This document shows positions 24,401-28,876 of a stretch of 64,000 nucleotides of DNA, piece after piece. Numbering within the stretch: the stretch's first letter is position 1; each line of letters opens with the position of its first letter. The translations under genes were made by a program, and so were the position numbers. The notes under the pieces are model-generated. The model did no database searches. It was not told the DNA's origin and saw only the letters and a program-made list of their open reading frames with translations. This stretch comes from Phoronis australis (Eukaryota; Phoronida; Phoronidae), in contig NMRA01000393.1 in NCBI GenBank assembly GCA_002633005.1, positions 296,034-360,033 of the forward strand. The letters run 5' to 3'.

Positions 24401-26014
24401 AGATGATTTGGAAAGTGTATTCTTATTAACTTGACAACATATGGACGGATCTGACTGTTACCTTTGACTGTTACCTTTGACTGTTACCTTTGACTGTTAC
24501 CTTTGACTGTTACCTTTGACTGTTACCTTTGACTGTTACCTTTGACTGTTACCTATGCTTCCTAGTGGCAATTTGTTTTTTTCAAGTTTGTCTCTGTATC
24601 TTTGGAGTTCCCTGACAGATTTTCGTCACATTTAGCAACTAGTTTAGCTATCAGACTTGCCTTATTTGGATGTATTCTGCACCCTTTATTGGCCAACTCC
24701 GTGATACTGATTAAGACCCATAGAAGCATACCGTTTGCTCTGCAGTCCTTGCTCTTGTAGATGAATAATGTGAAGGTCGAATTTTCAGAGGTAGAGCCTG
24801 GATCTGATTGGTCAGTTTAGACAATTTTTAGTGATCATGCTGTGCTTCCGGAAATTAAAATGTACGAGTGTCACGGGGCGCATTCCTGATGTTCTCTATA
24901 CTTCTTGATTATTCATTGCAGAATTTTTGTTCATTCAAGGTGTTTATGTTTTACAGACAACAATGTACATGGACATATCTGAGTTTCATTCAGACATGTT
25001 GCTGGTGCGAGATAATTGTTACAAGTATAACCCGCCTAACTCAGACGTCCGGCTCGACTGTGATGAAGTGTTCTCATTTTACGCGCTAGAGTATGAGAAA
25101 TTACTGGACCGCTTACAAAAGGTAACATTTGTTCAAAAATGAAATTTGAAATACTGCATTCAAAACTAATCTGAAATATGTGGCATACAGATTAAGATAA
25201 AATTGGTGTCGAACCAGTTCTCAAAATACGTGCAGTTGTTCGGTGGAGAAAACTGGTTCTCAAAATTCAGGCACGTTATATTCGACCATTATTGCTGTTC
25301 ATATCATTTCAATTAGGCTGCCTTTAATGATTCCTACTTTGTTTCCCACATAGCCACAATCCACAATAATTGTTAGTGTCTGGGTCTATGTTTGTTCTTG
25401 CAACTCTACATTCATGTTGGTGCTCTGTAATACCACACCTGTGTTTACTTGGGAAATTATTAAACCACCATTTCTTTTTTGTCAAGTTGTACAAAAAACA
25501 CAATCAAAATCAGGCTTGCCACACCTACGGAGGCAGTCTGAATATTTTCCTTTTTATATTGGACGCCACAGCATCTACAAGTAATGAAGTGCATCAGAAA
25601 ATCTTAGTGATGATTAGTCTTTTCAAAATTTGAGCGTTTGGGTTTTCACTTACAGATTTAATTTTAAAAGTTGGTACCTATCAAGACGATAGACTTAATG
25701 TAGCATATTTTTGATGGTGAGTTCAAGTAGTAATTGGACAGGAAATAGATCTGGTAATAGTTACTGATTTCACAAGTTTTATTTTCTTCAGATTTTAAAA
25801 GCTGGAATTAAGCCGAAACAAAGGGCACATTTTTTGGGATCTTGCCATCCAGTCTAACTGTCTTCAGATTGTGTTATGGCAGACTTTTCTCATTTAATAC
25901 CAAAGATCATATCTCTTTCAGTCTGCCCACTGTGTTAGCCCATCATCTCCTGCGACAAAGAAGGCTAAGGTGGAAAAAAGTCCAGGCTTTGTTCGAGCAC
26001 TTCCTCTCAGTTAG
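3273..26014 (+). CDS. EMSY: EMSY-like chromatin protein with C-terminal bromodomain (22 coding exons)
   Basis: Joined coding exons: 3273-3433, 3683-3757, 5292-5467, 5876-5998, 8547-8761, 9819-10091, 10440-10527, 11265-11399, 12168-12305, 13084-13217, 13718-13801, 14256-14433, 15158-15289, 16410-16534, 17975-18365, 19929-20071, 21331-21478, 22255-22375, 23233-23315, 23870-23949, 24957-25121, 25922-26014. The total is 3261 nt, 1086 residues plus stop, with GT-AG introns and frame kept throughout. Residues 1 to about 79 are an ENT domain. Residues about 80-180 hold the conserved block RRLIPLMPRLVPQTAFT. A basic NLS-like NKRKR follows in exon 6, then a long Ser/Thr/Val-rich low-complexity middle with short EMSY-like islands. 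Residues about 940-1056 are a bromodomain. Known for the family: EMSY is a nuclear repressor that binds BRCA2 and associates with SIN3/HDAC/KDM5 complexes. Vertebrate EMSY is about 1320 residues and ends where exon 18 ends here. I infer a nuclear chromatin repressor with an acetyl-lysine reader. The upstream non-coding exon was not found. Confidence 0.93.
3551..3645. repeat. Simple repeat (GGGT/CA/TA-rich)
   Basis: This intron microsatellite runs from GGTGGG repeats through ACACAC and ATAT tracts into TTTAT repeats, in the intron just after the first ENT exon. Confidence 0.85.
3683..3757 (+). CDS. EMSY: EMSY exon, ENT domain second part (residues 54-79)
   Basis: The acceptor is ttgacag ending at 3682 and the donor is gtaggt at 3758. 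It codes for the ISTERHRAEVRRAVNDE block, nearly identical to vertebrate EMSY, which closes the ENT fold. It continues the split Ser codon of the previous exon and ends two bases into an Asn codon. Confidence 0.94.
4924..5040. repeat. Direct repeat of about 60 bp, two copies
   Basis: Two adjacent copies of a unit beginning tgtgaccagacaatcc, with small indels. The second copy's end also forms the left target-site duplication of the adjoining SINE. Confidence 0.8.
5041..5257 (+). mobile_element. tRNA-derived SINE, family A, copy 1
   Basis: The A-box-like tggcccagtggg and B-box-like ggtcgtgagtccc form the head. The body carries gagtcaggt, and the conserved tail reads cagtgcattgggctcacctg then gcatgtctggtaca. 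It is flanked by an imperfect 14-bp duplication, atgttaatgtgacc at 5027-5040 and atgttaatcttacc at 5258-5271. It lies directly before the exon at 5292. Confidence 0.8.
5292..5467 (+). CDS. EMSY: EMSY exon, conserved post-ENT block (residues 79-138)
   Basis: The acceptor is ctcgcag ending at 5291 and the donor is gtgagt at 5468. It codes for SSEWLVEGRR and then LIPLMPRLVPQTAFT, the most conserved EMSY segment outside the ENT domain and close to the region of vertebrate EMSY implicated in BRCA2 binding. The tail is Ala/Asn-rich, as in vertebrates. A SINE with target-site duplication sits about 20 bp upstream of the acceptor. Confidence 0.95.
5876..5998 (+). CDS. EMSY: EMSY exon (residues 138-179)
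   Basis: The acceptor is tgtccag ending at 5875 and the donor is gtgaga at 5999. It codes for a Ser/Thr-rich stretch followed by SNVVVLPSGMSIHIK, matching the NVVVLPSG island of vertebrate EMSY. The last 14 bases and the following intron recur at 7208 after a single N. I read that as overlap of unmerged contigs rather than a second exon. Confidence 0.93.
5985..7206. repeat. Duplicated block, copy 1 (exon 5 end plus intron)
   Basis: Near-identical to 7208-8398 with scattered substitutions and one indel of about 40 bp near 6755-6785. The break is the single N at 7207. I read the two blocks as overlapping ends of contigs from different haplotypes, so the true intron probably holds this once. 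Confidence 0.85.
7208..8398. repeat. Duplicated block, copy 2
   Basis: Second copy of the block that starts at 5985. It restarts mid-exon at catccacattaaag, immediately after the N at 7207. The exon fragment at 7208-7221 has no acceptor of its own here. Confidence 0.85.
8319..8546. repeat. 76-bp tandem repeat carrying the exon 6 splice acceptor (3 copies)
   Basis: Three copies each end in ttgttgactag followed by gtgg. Potential acceptors end at 8394, 8470 and 8546. Only the last keeps the EMSY frame; the others would insert 76 or 152 nt and meet a stop. Confidence 0.85.
8547..8761 (+). CDS. EMSY: EMSY exon with basic NLS-like patch (residues 179-250)
   Basis: The acceptor is gactag ending at 8546 and the donor is gtaggt at 8762. 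It codes for an acidic EEDED run, then TNKRKRSSS (a likely nuclear localisation signal, as in the matching vertebrate region), a Ser/Thr-rich spacer, and LSPMKITLTKSP, equivalent to the vertebrate SPVKITFTKP island. The acceptor sits in the third copy of a 76-bp tandem repeat. The two upstream copies carry the same acceptor sequence but would shift the frame. The third is chosen because it alone keeps the frame. Confidence 0.92.
8839..8913. mobile_element. 75-bp hairpin (foldback) element
   Basis: Inverted arms of 24 bp beginning ggcgtacatgaagtaatat, with one mismatch and a loop of about 27 bp, lie 77 bp downstream of the exon 6 donor. Such hairpins are typical of short MITE-like elements. 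Family unknown. Confidence 0.7.
9819..10091 (+). CDS. EMSY: EMSY exon, Ser/Thr-rich (residues 251-341)
   Basis: The acceptor is tctgctag ending at 9818 and the donor is gttggt at 10092. It is 91 whole codons, opening with VILVSNSGSSSG, where vertebrate EMSY has KVIIVTTSPSS. The rest is low-complexity Ser/Thr/Val, probably disordered. The donor gttggt is weaker than average, and the frame stays open a short way into the intron. Confidence 0.9.
10440..10527 (+). CDS. EMSY: EMSY exon (residues 342-371)
   Basis: The acceptor is cttcag ending at 10439 and the donor is gtgagt at 10528. It ends in QAIQIKQEG, matching the vertebrate IQIKQE island. The IKQE sequence is a possible SUMOylation consensus (hydrophobic-K-x-E). 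Confidence 0.88.
10869..11120 (+). mobile_element. tRNA-derived SINE, family A, copy 2
   Basis: Same body and tail as the copy at 5041 (ccttgagtcaggtctctag, then agtgcattgggcccacctga and gcatgtctgttaca). The A-box-like part (gttgcctagtggaat) appears twice, about 45 bp apart, suggesting a head duplication. Confidence 0.75.
11265..11399 (+). CDS. EMSY: EMSY exon (residues 371-416)
   Basis: The acceptor is actaag ending at 11264 and the donor is gtaggc at 11400. It codes for MKIITKSV followed by GKILPKPSGG, parallel to the VKIITQ and KILPKP islands of vertebrate EMSY, and then a Val/Ser/Thr-rich stretch. Confidence 0.9.
11601..11884. mobile_element. Foldback element with perfect 47-bp inverted repeats
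   Basis: The arms 11601-11647 and 11838-11884 are exact reverse complements, starting atatattaaagaaaacaac. The inner 190 bp is unique here. Next to the right arm is a hammerhead-like core: ctgatga at 11808, a ggtgt/acacc stem, then gaaac at 11837 and gtc at 11844. That core is reminiscent of the minimal hammerheads known from Penelope-like elements. Confidence 0.75.
12168..12305 (+). CDS. EMSY: EMSY exon (residues 416-462)
   Basis: The acceptor is cttacag ending at 12167 and the donor is gtgtgt at 12306. It codes for GGKVVNISTSGGKVITTT and a Val/Thr/Asn-rich continuation resembling the strand-like GGK repeats in the middle of EMSY. No catalytic or binding motif is visible. Confidence 0.88.
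13084..13217 (+). CDS. EMSY: EMSY exon (residues 462-506)
   Basis: The acceptor is cttctcag ending at 13083 and the donor is gtaagt at 13218. It codes for KANVIVVQQKGHPRKPG, matching the vertebrate PNVIVVQK island, and then a basic Gly/Pro stretch. It ends in phase 0. Confidence 0.9.
13401..13470. repeat. Dispersed repeat fragment shared with 63170-63250
   Basis: The segment ttcaattttgggacaaaa followed by a ctatttttca...ggcttaccac stretch recurs 50 kb away at 63170-63250 with small differences. The element it belongs to is unknown. Confidence 0.6.
13718..13801 (+). CDS. EMSY: EMSY exon (residues 507-534)
   Basis: The acceptor is tttccag ending at 13717 and the donor is gtaggg at 13802. It is 28 whole codons, with a short helix ELVSFIQKHEQ and then a Lys/Thr-rich KTTVVVKTTE. 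I see no clear vertebrate match. Support comes from splice sites, phase and composition. Confidence 0.8.
14256..14433 (+). CDS. EMSY: EMSY exon (residues 535-594)
   Basis: The acceptor is atttcag ending at 14255 and the donor is gtgagt at 14434. It codes for VKIEEIQTTGKSSLLAELIQ (an amphipathic helix with a VKIE SUMO-like motif) and then a Gly/Ser/Pro-rich linker. The intron just after it holds a 505-bp inverted-repeat transposon. Confidence 0.87.
14472..14976. mobile_element. 505-bp inverted-repeat (DNA transposon-like) element
   Basis: Terminal inverted repeats of about 45 bp start agggctgttccag, run through a G-rich tract, and end aaggca; the right end is the reverse complement. The interior holds a 64-codon frame with no transposase motif, so it is non-autonomous at best. 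No clear target-site duplication is visible. Confidence 0.8.
15158..15289 (+). CDS. EMSY: EMSY exon (residues 594-638)
   Basis: The acceptor is ctggtag ending at 15157 and the donor is gtgagt at 15290. It codes for GHEWIDCDEAPDASAIKALL and then EMQAA. The SAIKALLEMQ helix matches the vertebrate STIKALLELQ island and the HEWID part resembles the preceding EMSY block, which makes this a strong family anchor. Confidence 0.92.
15597..16007. repeat. 51-bp minisatellite, 8 copies
   Basis: The unit starts atggccatattggtttggca. Copies differ only at one G/C site (cttgcac or cttccac), in the order G C C C G G C C. With 51 bases per unit, several frames on both strands stay open and create spurious peptides. 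It lies in the intron after the exon ending at 15289. Confidence 0.97.
16200..16385. repeat. Imperfect 37-bp tandem repeat, about 5 copies
   Basis: The units contain gatgacacctacatgctcca with substitutions. The array ends just before the acceptor at 16409. Confidence 0.8.
16410..16534 (+). CDS. EMSY: EMSY exon (residues 638-679)
   Basis: The acceptor is ctgtctag ending at 16409 and the donor is gtaagc at 16535. It codes for an acidic Gln/Glu/Leu-rich segment including GLVLLETDLSSELEQ. It ends in phase 0. Individual residues cannot be matched to vertebrate EMSY with confidence. Confidence 0.85.
16700..16785. repeat. Short irregular repeat (ttggcttgtagtatgcaa)
   Basis: Three to four imperfect copies of an 18-25 bp unit lie in the intron following the exon at 16410-16534. 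The rest of that 1.4-kb intron shows nothing recognisable apart from a second duplicated stretch at about 17430-17510. Confidence 0.7.
17975..18365 (+). CDS. EMSY: EMSY largest exon (residues 680-810)
   Basis: The acceptor is ttttcag ending at 17974 and the donor is gtaatc at 18366. The first half is Thr/Ser/Pro/Leu-rich. It then codes for DTALDIFSTALASAQIDLDP and an acidic IDDD run, parallel to the vertebrate VSDILKMSLMEAQID helix, followed by a Pro/His-rich part ending in ARIVRIDTK. Base composition is more C-rich than in neighbouring exons. Confidence 0.92.
18483..18565. mobile_element. Small hairpin element, family H, copy 1
   Basis: The inverted arms tgagaaccagttt and aaactggttctca are flanked by tataatgtgccca. 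Related copies lie at 20790 and 25206, all in EMSY introns. Confidence 0.65.
18897..19680. repeat. 46-bp minisatellite, about 17 copies
   Basis: The unit contains atgcatgtaatattcccaat and a small internal inverted repeat, cccaa and ttggg. Most copies are identical; the last two carry substitutions (gcgtg, ttggcac). It occupies half of the intron before the exon at 19929. Confidence 0.95.
19929..20071 (+). CDS. EMSY: EMSY exon (residues 810-857)
   Basis: The acceptor is ttatccag ending at 19928 and the donor is gtaagg at 20072. It codes for a Ser/Gly-rich segment with FIPLQDIVAKSGS. Phase is correct on both sides. A 46-bp minisatellite of about 17 copies lies in the intron just upstream. Confidence 0.88.
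20790..20878. mobile_element. Small hairpin element, family H, copy 2
   Basis: Contains tataatgtgcccacatg, then tgagaaccagttttctc, and ends ggttctcaaaat...acgttatattt. This copy shows that the outer ends are also inverted (tataatgtg/acgttata). Confidence 0.65.
21331..21478 (+). CDS. EMSY: EMSY exon matching the vertebrate C-terminus (residues 858-907)
   Basis: The acceptor is gtttag ending at 21330 and the donor is gtaagg at 21479. It codes for VNVYVEPSGG and then FDDFTSQRLADASS, matching the last conserved block of vertebrate EMSY (VVVEPSG, NFTSQQL). Vertebrate proteins end soon after this block. Here a donor continues into the bromodomain exons. Confidence 0.93.
22255..22375 (+). CDS. EMSY: EMSY linker exon entering the bromodomain (residues 907-947)
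   Basis: The acceptor is tgatag ending at 22254 and the donor is gtaggt at 22376. It codes for a Ser/Gly/Asp linker, a basic NLS-like NLGKRKRKPPPAP, and then GGWIRAAL, probably the start of bromodomain helix Z. It joins the family-defining exon before it in correct phase. Confidence 0.9.
22951..23058. repeat. 18-bp tandem repeat, 6 copies
   Basis: Six exact copies of tattacactttcacattg in the intron before the exon at 23233. Confidence 0.95.
23233..23315 (+). CDS. EMSY: EMSY bromodomain exon, helix Z and WF shelf (residues 947-975)
   Basis: The acceptor is attccag ending at 23232 and the donor is gtgagt at 23316. It codes for LLQRVARFRGANREKG and AAAWFTRP. The Trp-Phe pair (residues 970-971) followed by Pro sits where many bromodomains have their WPF-type shelf. 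The 11 residues between helix Z and the shelf look slightly longer than usual. Confidence 0.9.
23745..23880. repeat. 68-bp tandem duplication overlapping the exon 21 acceptor
   Basis: Two units each start gaggcccctgt and contain gtttgtttcagt plus the first bases of the exon. The first unit carries a decoy acceptor at 23801 followed by codons for VNPNEAP, a degenerate copy of the real VDPTEAP start. Confidence 0.85.
23870..23949 (+). CDS. EMSY: EMSY bromodomain exon, ZA loop and helix A (residues 975-1001)
   Basis: The acceptor is gtttcag ending at 23869 and the donor is gtgggc at 23950. It codes for VDPTEAPGYYEVITQPMDFG and then SIKKKLE, the textbook ZA loop with the P-M-D signature. The acceptor and the first codons are tandemly duplicated 68 bp upstream, producing a decoy acceptor at 23801. 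Confidence 0.95.
24100..24720. repeat. Degenerate ~140-bp dispersed repeat, block 1
   Basis: Units share ttggagttcc...gattttcatgaaattt, then a run like gccccctagtggcaatttt. The family recurs at 40620-41460, 42180-42760 and 61380-62350. It is interrupted by a 13-bp tandem repeat at 24452-24555. No coding frame is conserved. Confidence 0.7.
24452..24555. repeat. 13-bp tandem repeat, 8 copies
   Basis: Eight copies of tgactgttacctt; the last is altered at its end. Confidence 0.95.
24957..25121 (+). CDS. EMSY: EMSY bromodomain exon, helices B and C (residues 1002-1056)
   Basis: The acceptor is tttacag ending at 24956 and the donor is gtaaca at 25122. It is 55 whole codons with ISEFHSDMLLVRDNCYKYN: helix B, and the BC-loop Tyr-Asn (residues 1025-1026), where the Asn is the canonical acetyl-lysine-binding residue. 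Helix C follows (EVFSFYALEYEKLLDRLQK). The binding residues look intact. Confidence 0.95.
25206..25287. mobile_element. Small hairpin element, family H, copy 3
   Basis: Starts tgtcgaaccagttctcaaaa, contains ggtggagaaaactggttctc, and ends ggcacgttatattcgac. It is the third copy of the element seen at 18483 and 20790. Confidence 0.65.
25922..26014 (+). CDS. EMSY: EMSY terminal exon, basic tail and stop (residues 1057-1086)
   Basis: The acceptor is tctttcag ending at 25921, and the stop TAG is at 26012-26014. It codes for a 30-residue Ser/Pro tail with PATKKAKVEKSP, which resembles a monopartite nuclear localisation signal. A polyadenylation signal lies about 100 bp downstream. Confidence 0.9.
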   Translation, partial: SAHCVSPSSPATKKAKVEKSPGFVRALPLS

Positions 26015-26110
26015 ACAGGAACGCGTTTCTGTCTTGAGTTGCTTCTTAATTAGAATTTGTTAGATTTCTATTGCATGCCATTGTCTGTAACAAAATATAT
26101 TTTGCTATGT

Positions 26111-26116
26111 AATAAA
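26111..26116 (+). promoter_or_regulatory. Polyadenylation signal AATAAA of the EMSY gene
   Basis: AATAAA followed by a T/G-rich stretch (ttttatttgta, then tgctttgtgtag) lies 97 bp after the stop. This gives a short 3' UTR and a natural gene end. Two 36-bp direct repeats follow at 26202-26273. Confidence 0.75.
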
Positions 26117-26201
26117 ATTTTATTTGTACAAATGCTTTGTGTAGGCTTTTTTTGGGTTTGCTTCTAGATATTTTACTTTGCAATGGTCACTGCTATTGAG
26201 A

Positions 26202-26273
26202 GAGAATATATTACACATGTTCGGTGCAGTGTTGGTTGAGAATATATTACACATGTTCGGTGCAGTGTTGGTT
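26202..26273. repeat. 36-bp direct repeat, two copies
   Basis: Two exact adjacent copies starting gagaatatattacacatg, just past the polyadenylation signal. Confidence 0.9.
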
Positions 26274-26383
26274 GCTATGTGTCCACAAAAATGTGGTTGC
26301 ATCATTATTGTCCATGTCCTGTCCTCCATTGCTTCTCTGTCATTACCTTTTTTATAAAAGCAATTGCATGCGGTCTGGCTCAT

Positions 26384-26586
26384 GTTGTACCAGATGTGCA
26401 CAGGCAGCTGGGGTGTCCCAATGCACTGATCACTGGAACCATTTTTATGCTTTATTAAGATGAAGTTAAAACCGAGCTGAGGAGCTAGAGACCCGACTCA
26501 AGGGTCTACAGTGAGTCCCAGTGGACTCGACCCACATCTTGAGAAAAGGAAGGGGGCACATCTCACTGGACCACATTGCCTCCTCT
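26384..26586 (-). mobile_element. tRNA-derived SINE, family A, copy 3 (minus strand)
   Basis: The reverse complement has a tRNA-like head (gcaatgtggtccagtgaga, then gggtcgagtccac), cttgagtcgggtctctag, and the tail cagtgcattgggacaccc, as in the copies at 5041 and 10869. Confidence 0.78.
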
Positions 26587-26646
26587 GTCATAGATTTTGC
26601 TTGTAAGGAATTTTTTTAGGGTATACTAAAACACACAACAAGGGGT

Positions 26647-26791
26647 GGCATGGTAGTGGAATCCATCTAAAAATAGACTGGTGCCAGCCAATACCCATCT
26701 TATAACCATGTGCCGCATTTTGACTCACTCTCGTATGGTCGGAGGATGAGATGGCGCCAGTCTGTCTTTAGATGGATTCCACTACCATGCC
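26647..26791. mobile_element. 145-bp hairpin element
   Basis: The arms are about 42 bp. The left starts ggcatggtagtggaatccat and the right ends atggattccactaccatgcc, as reverse complements with a few mismatches. Part of it recurs in the duplicated block starting at 28877, which begins inside the left arm. Confidence 0.75.
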
Positions 26792-28254
26792 TCAGTTGTT
26801 GACTGTTTTAGTAAAAAAATCCTTATTTTGGCGACTTGAGGAGCTTTCCAAAACTTGATGCAGGGTTATGTGTTTGGAGTGGACTGACACCTATTGACGG
26901 GTTTGACTATCTCTCATGGCAACTACTTGATTTCGTAAGAAATTCCCTTTCCGCCCATGTTTGGGGAACCTGGTCTGTAGGTTTGTTGCAGGCATGCGCC
27001 AGAACCAATCGATTTTCGGTCGGATTCGACTTACATGGCACACCCTGTTGGCCGTTATATACTTCTCTGTCGATATCATTGTGTTGGCTCGGCAAATTTT
27101 GATGAATCTTGCCAAGTGTTTATAGCTGGGATTCGCCCACACCAGTCAATTTTTGACGAATTCAACTGTCATCTCCTGTTGGCGTTCTAATTAGTTTTCA
27201 ACAAGCAATATTGCTTGTCAATTGTTTCAGTTAACGAACACTTGATACAGAGATTTATGGTGAGGGTGTGCTTATTGCAATCTGTTTTCACAAGGATTTT
27301 ATTGCATTGACACTCCCGATAGTCCGCTTTTGGCCATTTTCGTTTTCGGTTCTGTCAGTTGATTATTGCCCAAAACGGTTTCTGAGATTTGGATGGAAAC
27401 TTGACAGTATGGTTCAGATAGATTGGAACGCCGTAATTGTAAACTCTTCTGTTGACTATTTTGCTTTTTGACAAGACAGTCGTCCAGTGATTATACTGTC
27501 AAATGTCTTGGCAACTTTTGATGTACTGAGGCAGAGAGGTACGTGGGCTGAGATATGCGAGCACCAATCGATTTTCAGCTTTGATGTCCTAGTCGGTGGT
27601 GAAATCATTCTAATTATGGTGGAGTATATTGTTTGTGGTGAAGTCGTGAGCGCAAAAGGCTTTCTTAAGAATTGGGCAAATTGGTCAATTTTATGTTACT
27701 GACTTAAGAGCTCATTGTGAAAGTGTATAGGTAGTCGTGTGCATTGAATTTGGAATAAATCTCTATTTTCAAATGTTACCCCCGAGTAGGTCGCTTGATT
27801 TGGATAGCGGTGACCTGGTGAGAAGTCAGTTGATTGTATCTACTAAAGTATGGTCACTAGCTTTTCATCTAGGACTATACTCCCAGCTTTTCATCGACAA
27901 ATTTTCTCTCAGTGAAACAACCACTCTAGCCCTGAGCAAAATATACGTGTACTATACCTGTCGTAGAGTTTTCCGGCAATTTAGATACCGTCGATGTACT
28001 ACTATTTGAGCAGCCACGTAAGGCAGAGTACGAATCGTGGCAGATAAGTGTGTCCAGATATATGGCACGATATAGGATGAAAAAAGTGTGTCCAGTGACA
28101 TGTACCAGTAAGTTAAACGCCTGCTTCACAACTAAGAACATTATTTGATTGCAAACACCTGTAAGGATGTCGTAATGACATACAAACACCTGTAAGGATG
28201 TCGTAATGACATACAAACATATGTAAGGATGTTGTAATGACAAATAAACGAACC
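26665..28254. repeat. Duplicated block A (haplotype 1)
   Basis: Near-identical to 28877-30474. It contains degenerate internal modules (caatcgattttc and related) and ends in three copies of a 31-bp unit (caaacacctgtaaggatgtc). Open frames of 60-130 codons occur in both copies but are interrupted and match nothing I recognise. Confidence 0.85.
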
Positions 28255-28875
28255 CATGAGAAAAGCTCGCCTGGTCTCCAGCTACCCTTGTACGGCCCTC
28301 ATACTCAGGTTTTGTTTATAACCTAGAAAGTATCAACTTACCAACCCCCTGTTGTCTCTAGTAGTAGAAATAGTAAACATTGGAACTTGACACTTAGCCA
28401 CAAGCCGTTAGCTGCCAGGCCTATTATTCTGTGCACTTGATAAATTATTTTTATGAACTATTTGAAGACTTTTCGTTAGAAAAAACAAGAACAGCACAAA
28501 AAACAGGGTATTACATAACATCGAAATTTTTTTCTACACCCAATACTTATGATTTTACAAAATGACCAGCTGATATGAAGGCGGTGTATGAATACAAAAG
28601 TTGTAGAAATTGTCAGTAAATATCCTAGTGTTTTATTTCAAACATTTTAAAATTACTTTCGTTCGTACACTGTTTAGAACTTGATTTTACTTTCGTAACA
28701 GTGGATATAATATTTTGACAGGTATATAATATACTACGAACTATTTTACTTGAGTAATGATACTGTATTTGCATGGGTAAGTTGGCTTAGTTTAGTCACT
28801 TGTGTCATTCATGTAAATGAATAATAGTGAGTAGGACAAGAAACAAAACAATGGCAGAATTTCCTAAAGTTGGTG
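28255..28875. mobile_element. Left part of an insertion present in one haplotype (inferred)
   Basis: It begins catgagaaaagctcgcctgg immediately after block A. The last bases before block D (31375-31398) are its inverted counterpart. Block B runs straight into block C without this sequence, so it looks like one end of an inserted element. It is cut by the N at 28876. No coding motif was seen. Confidence 0.5.
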
Positions 28876-28876
28876 N

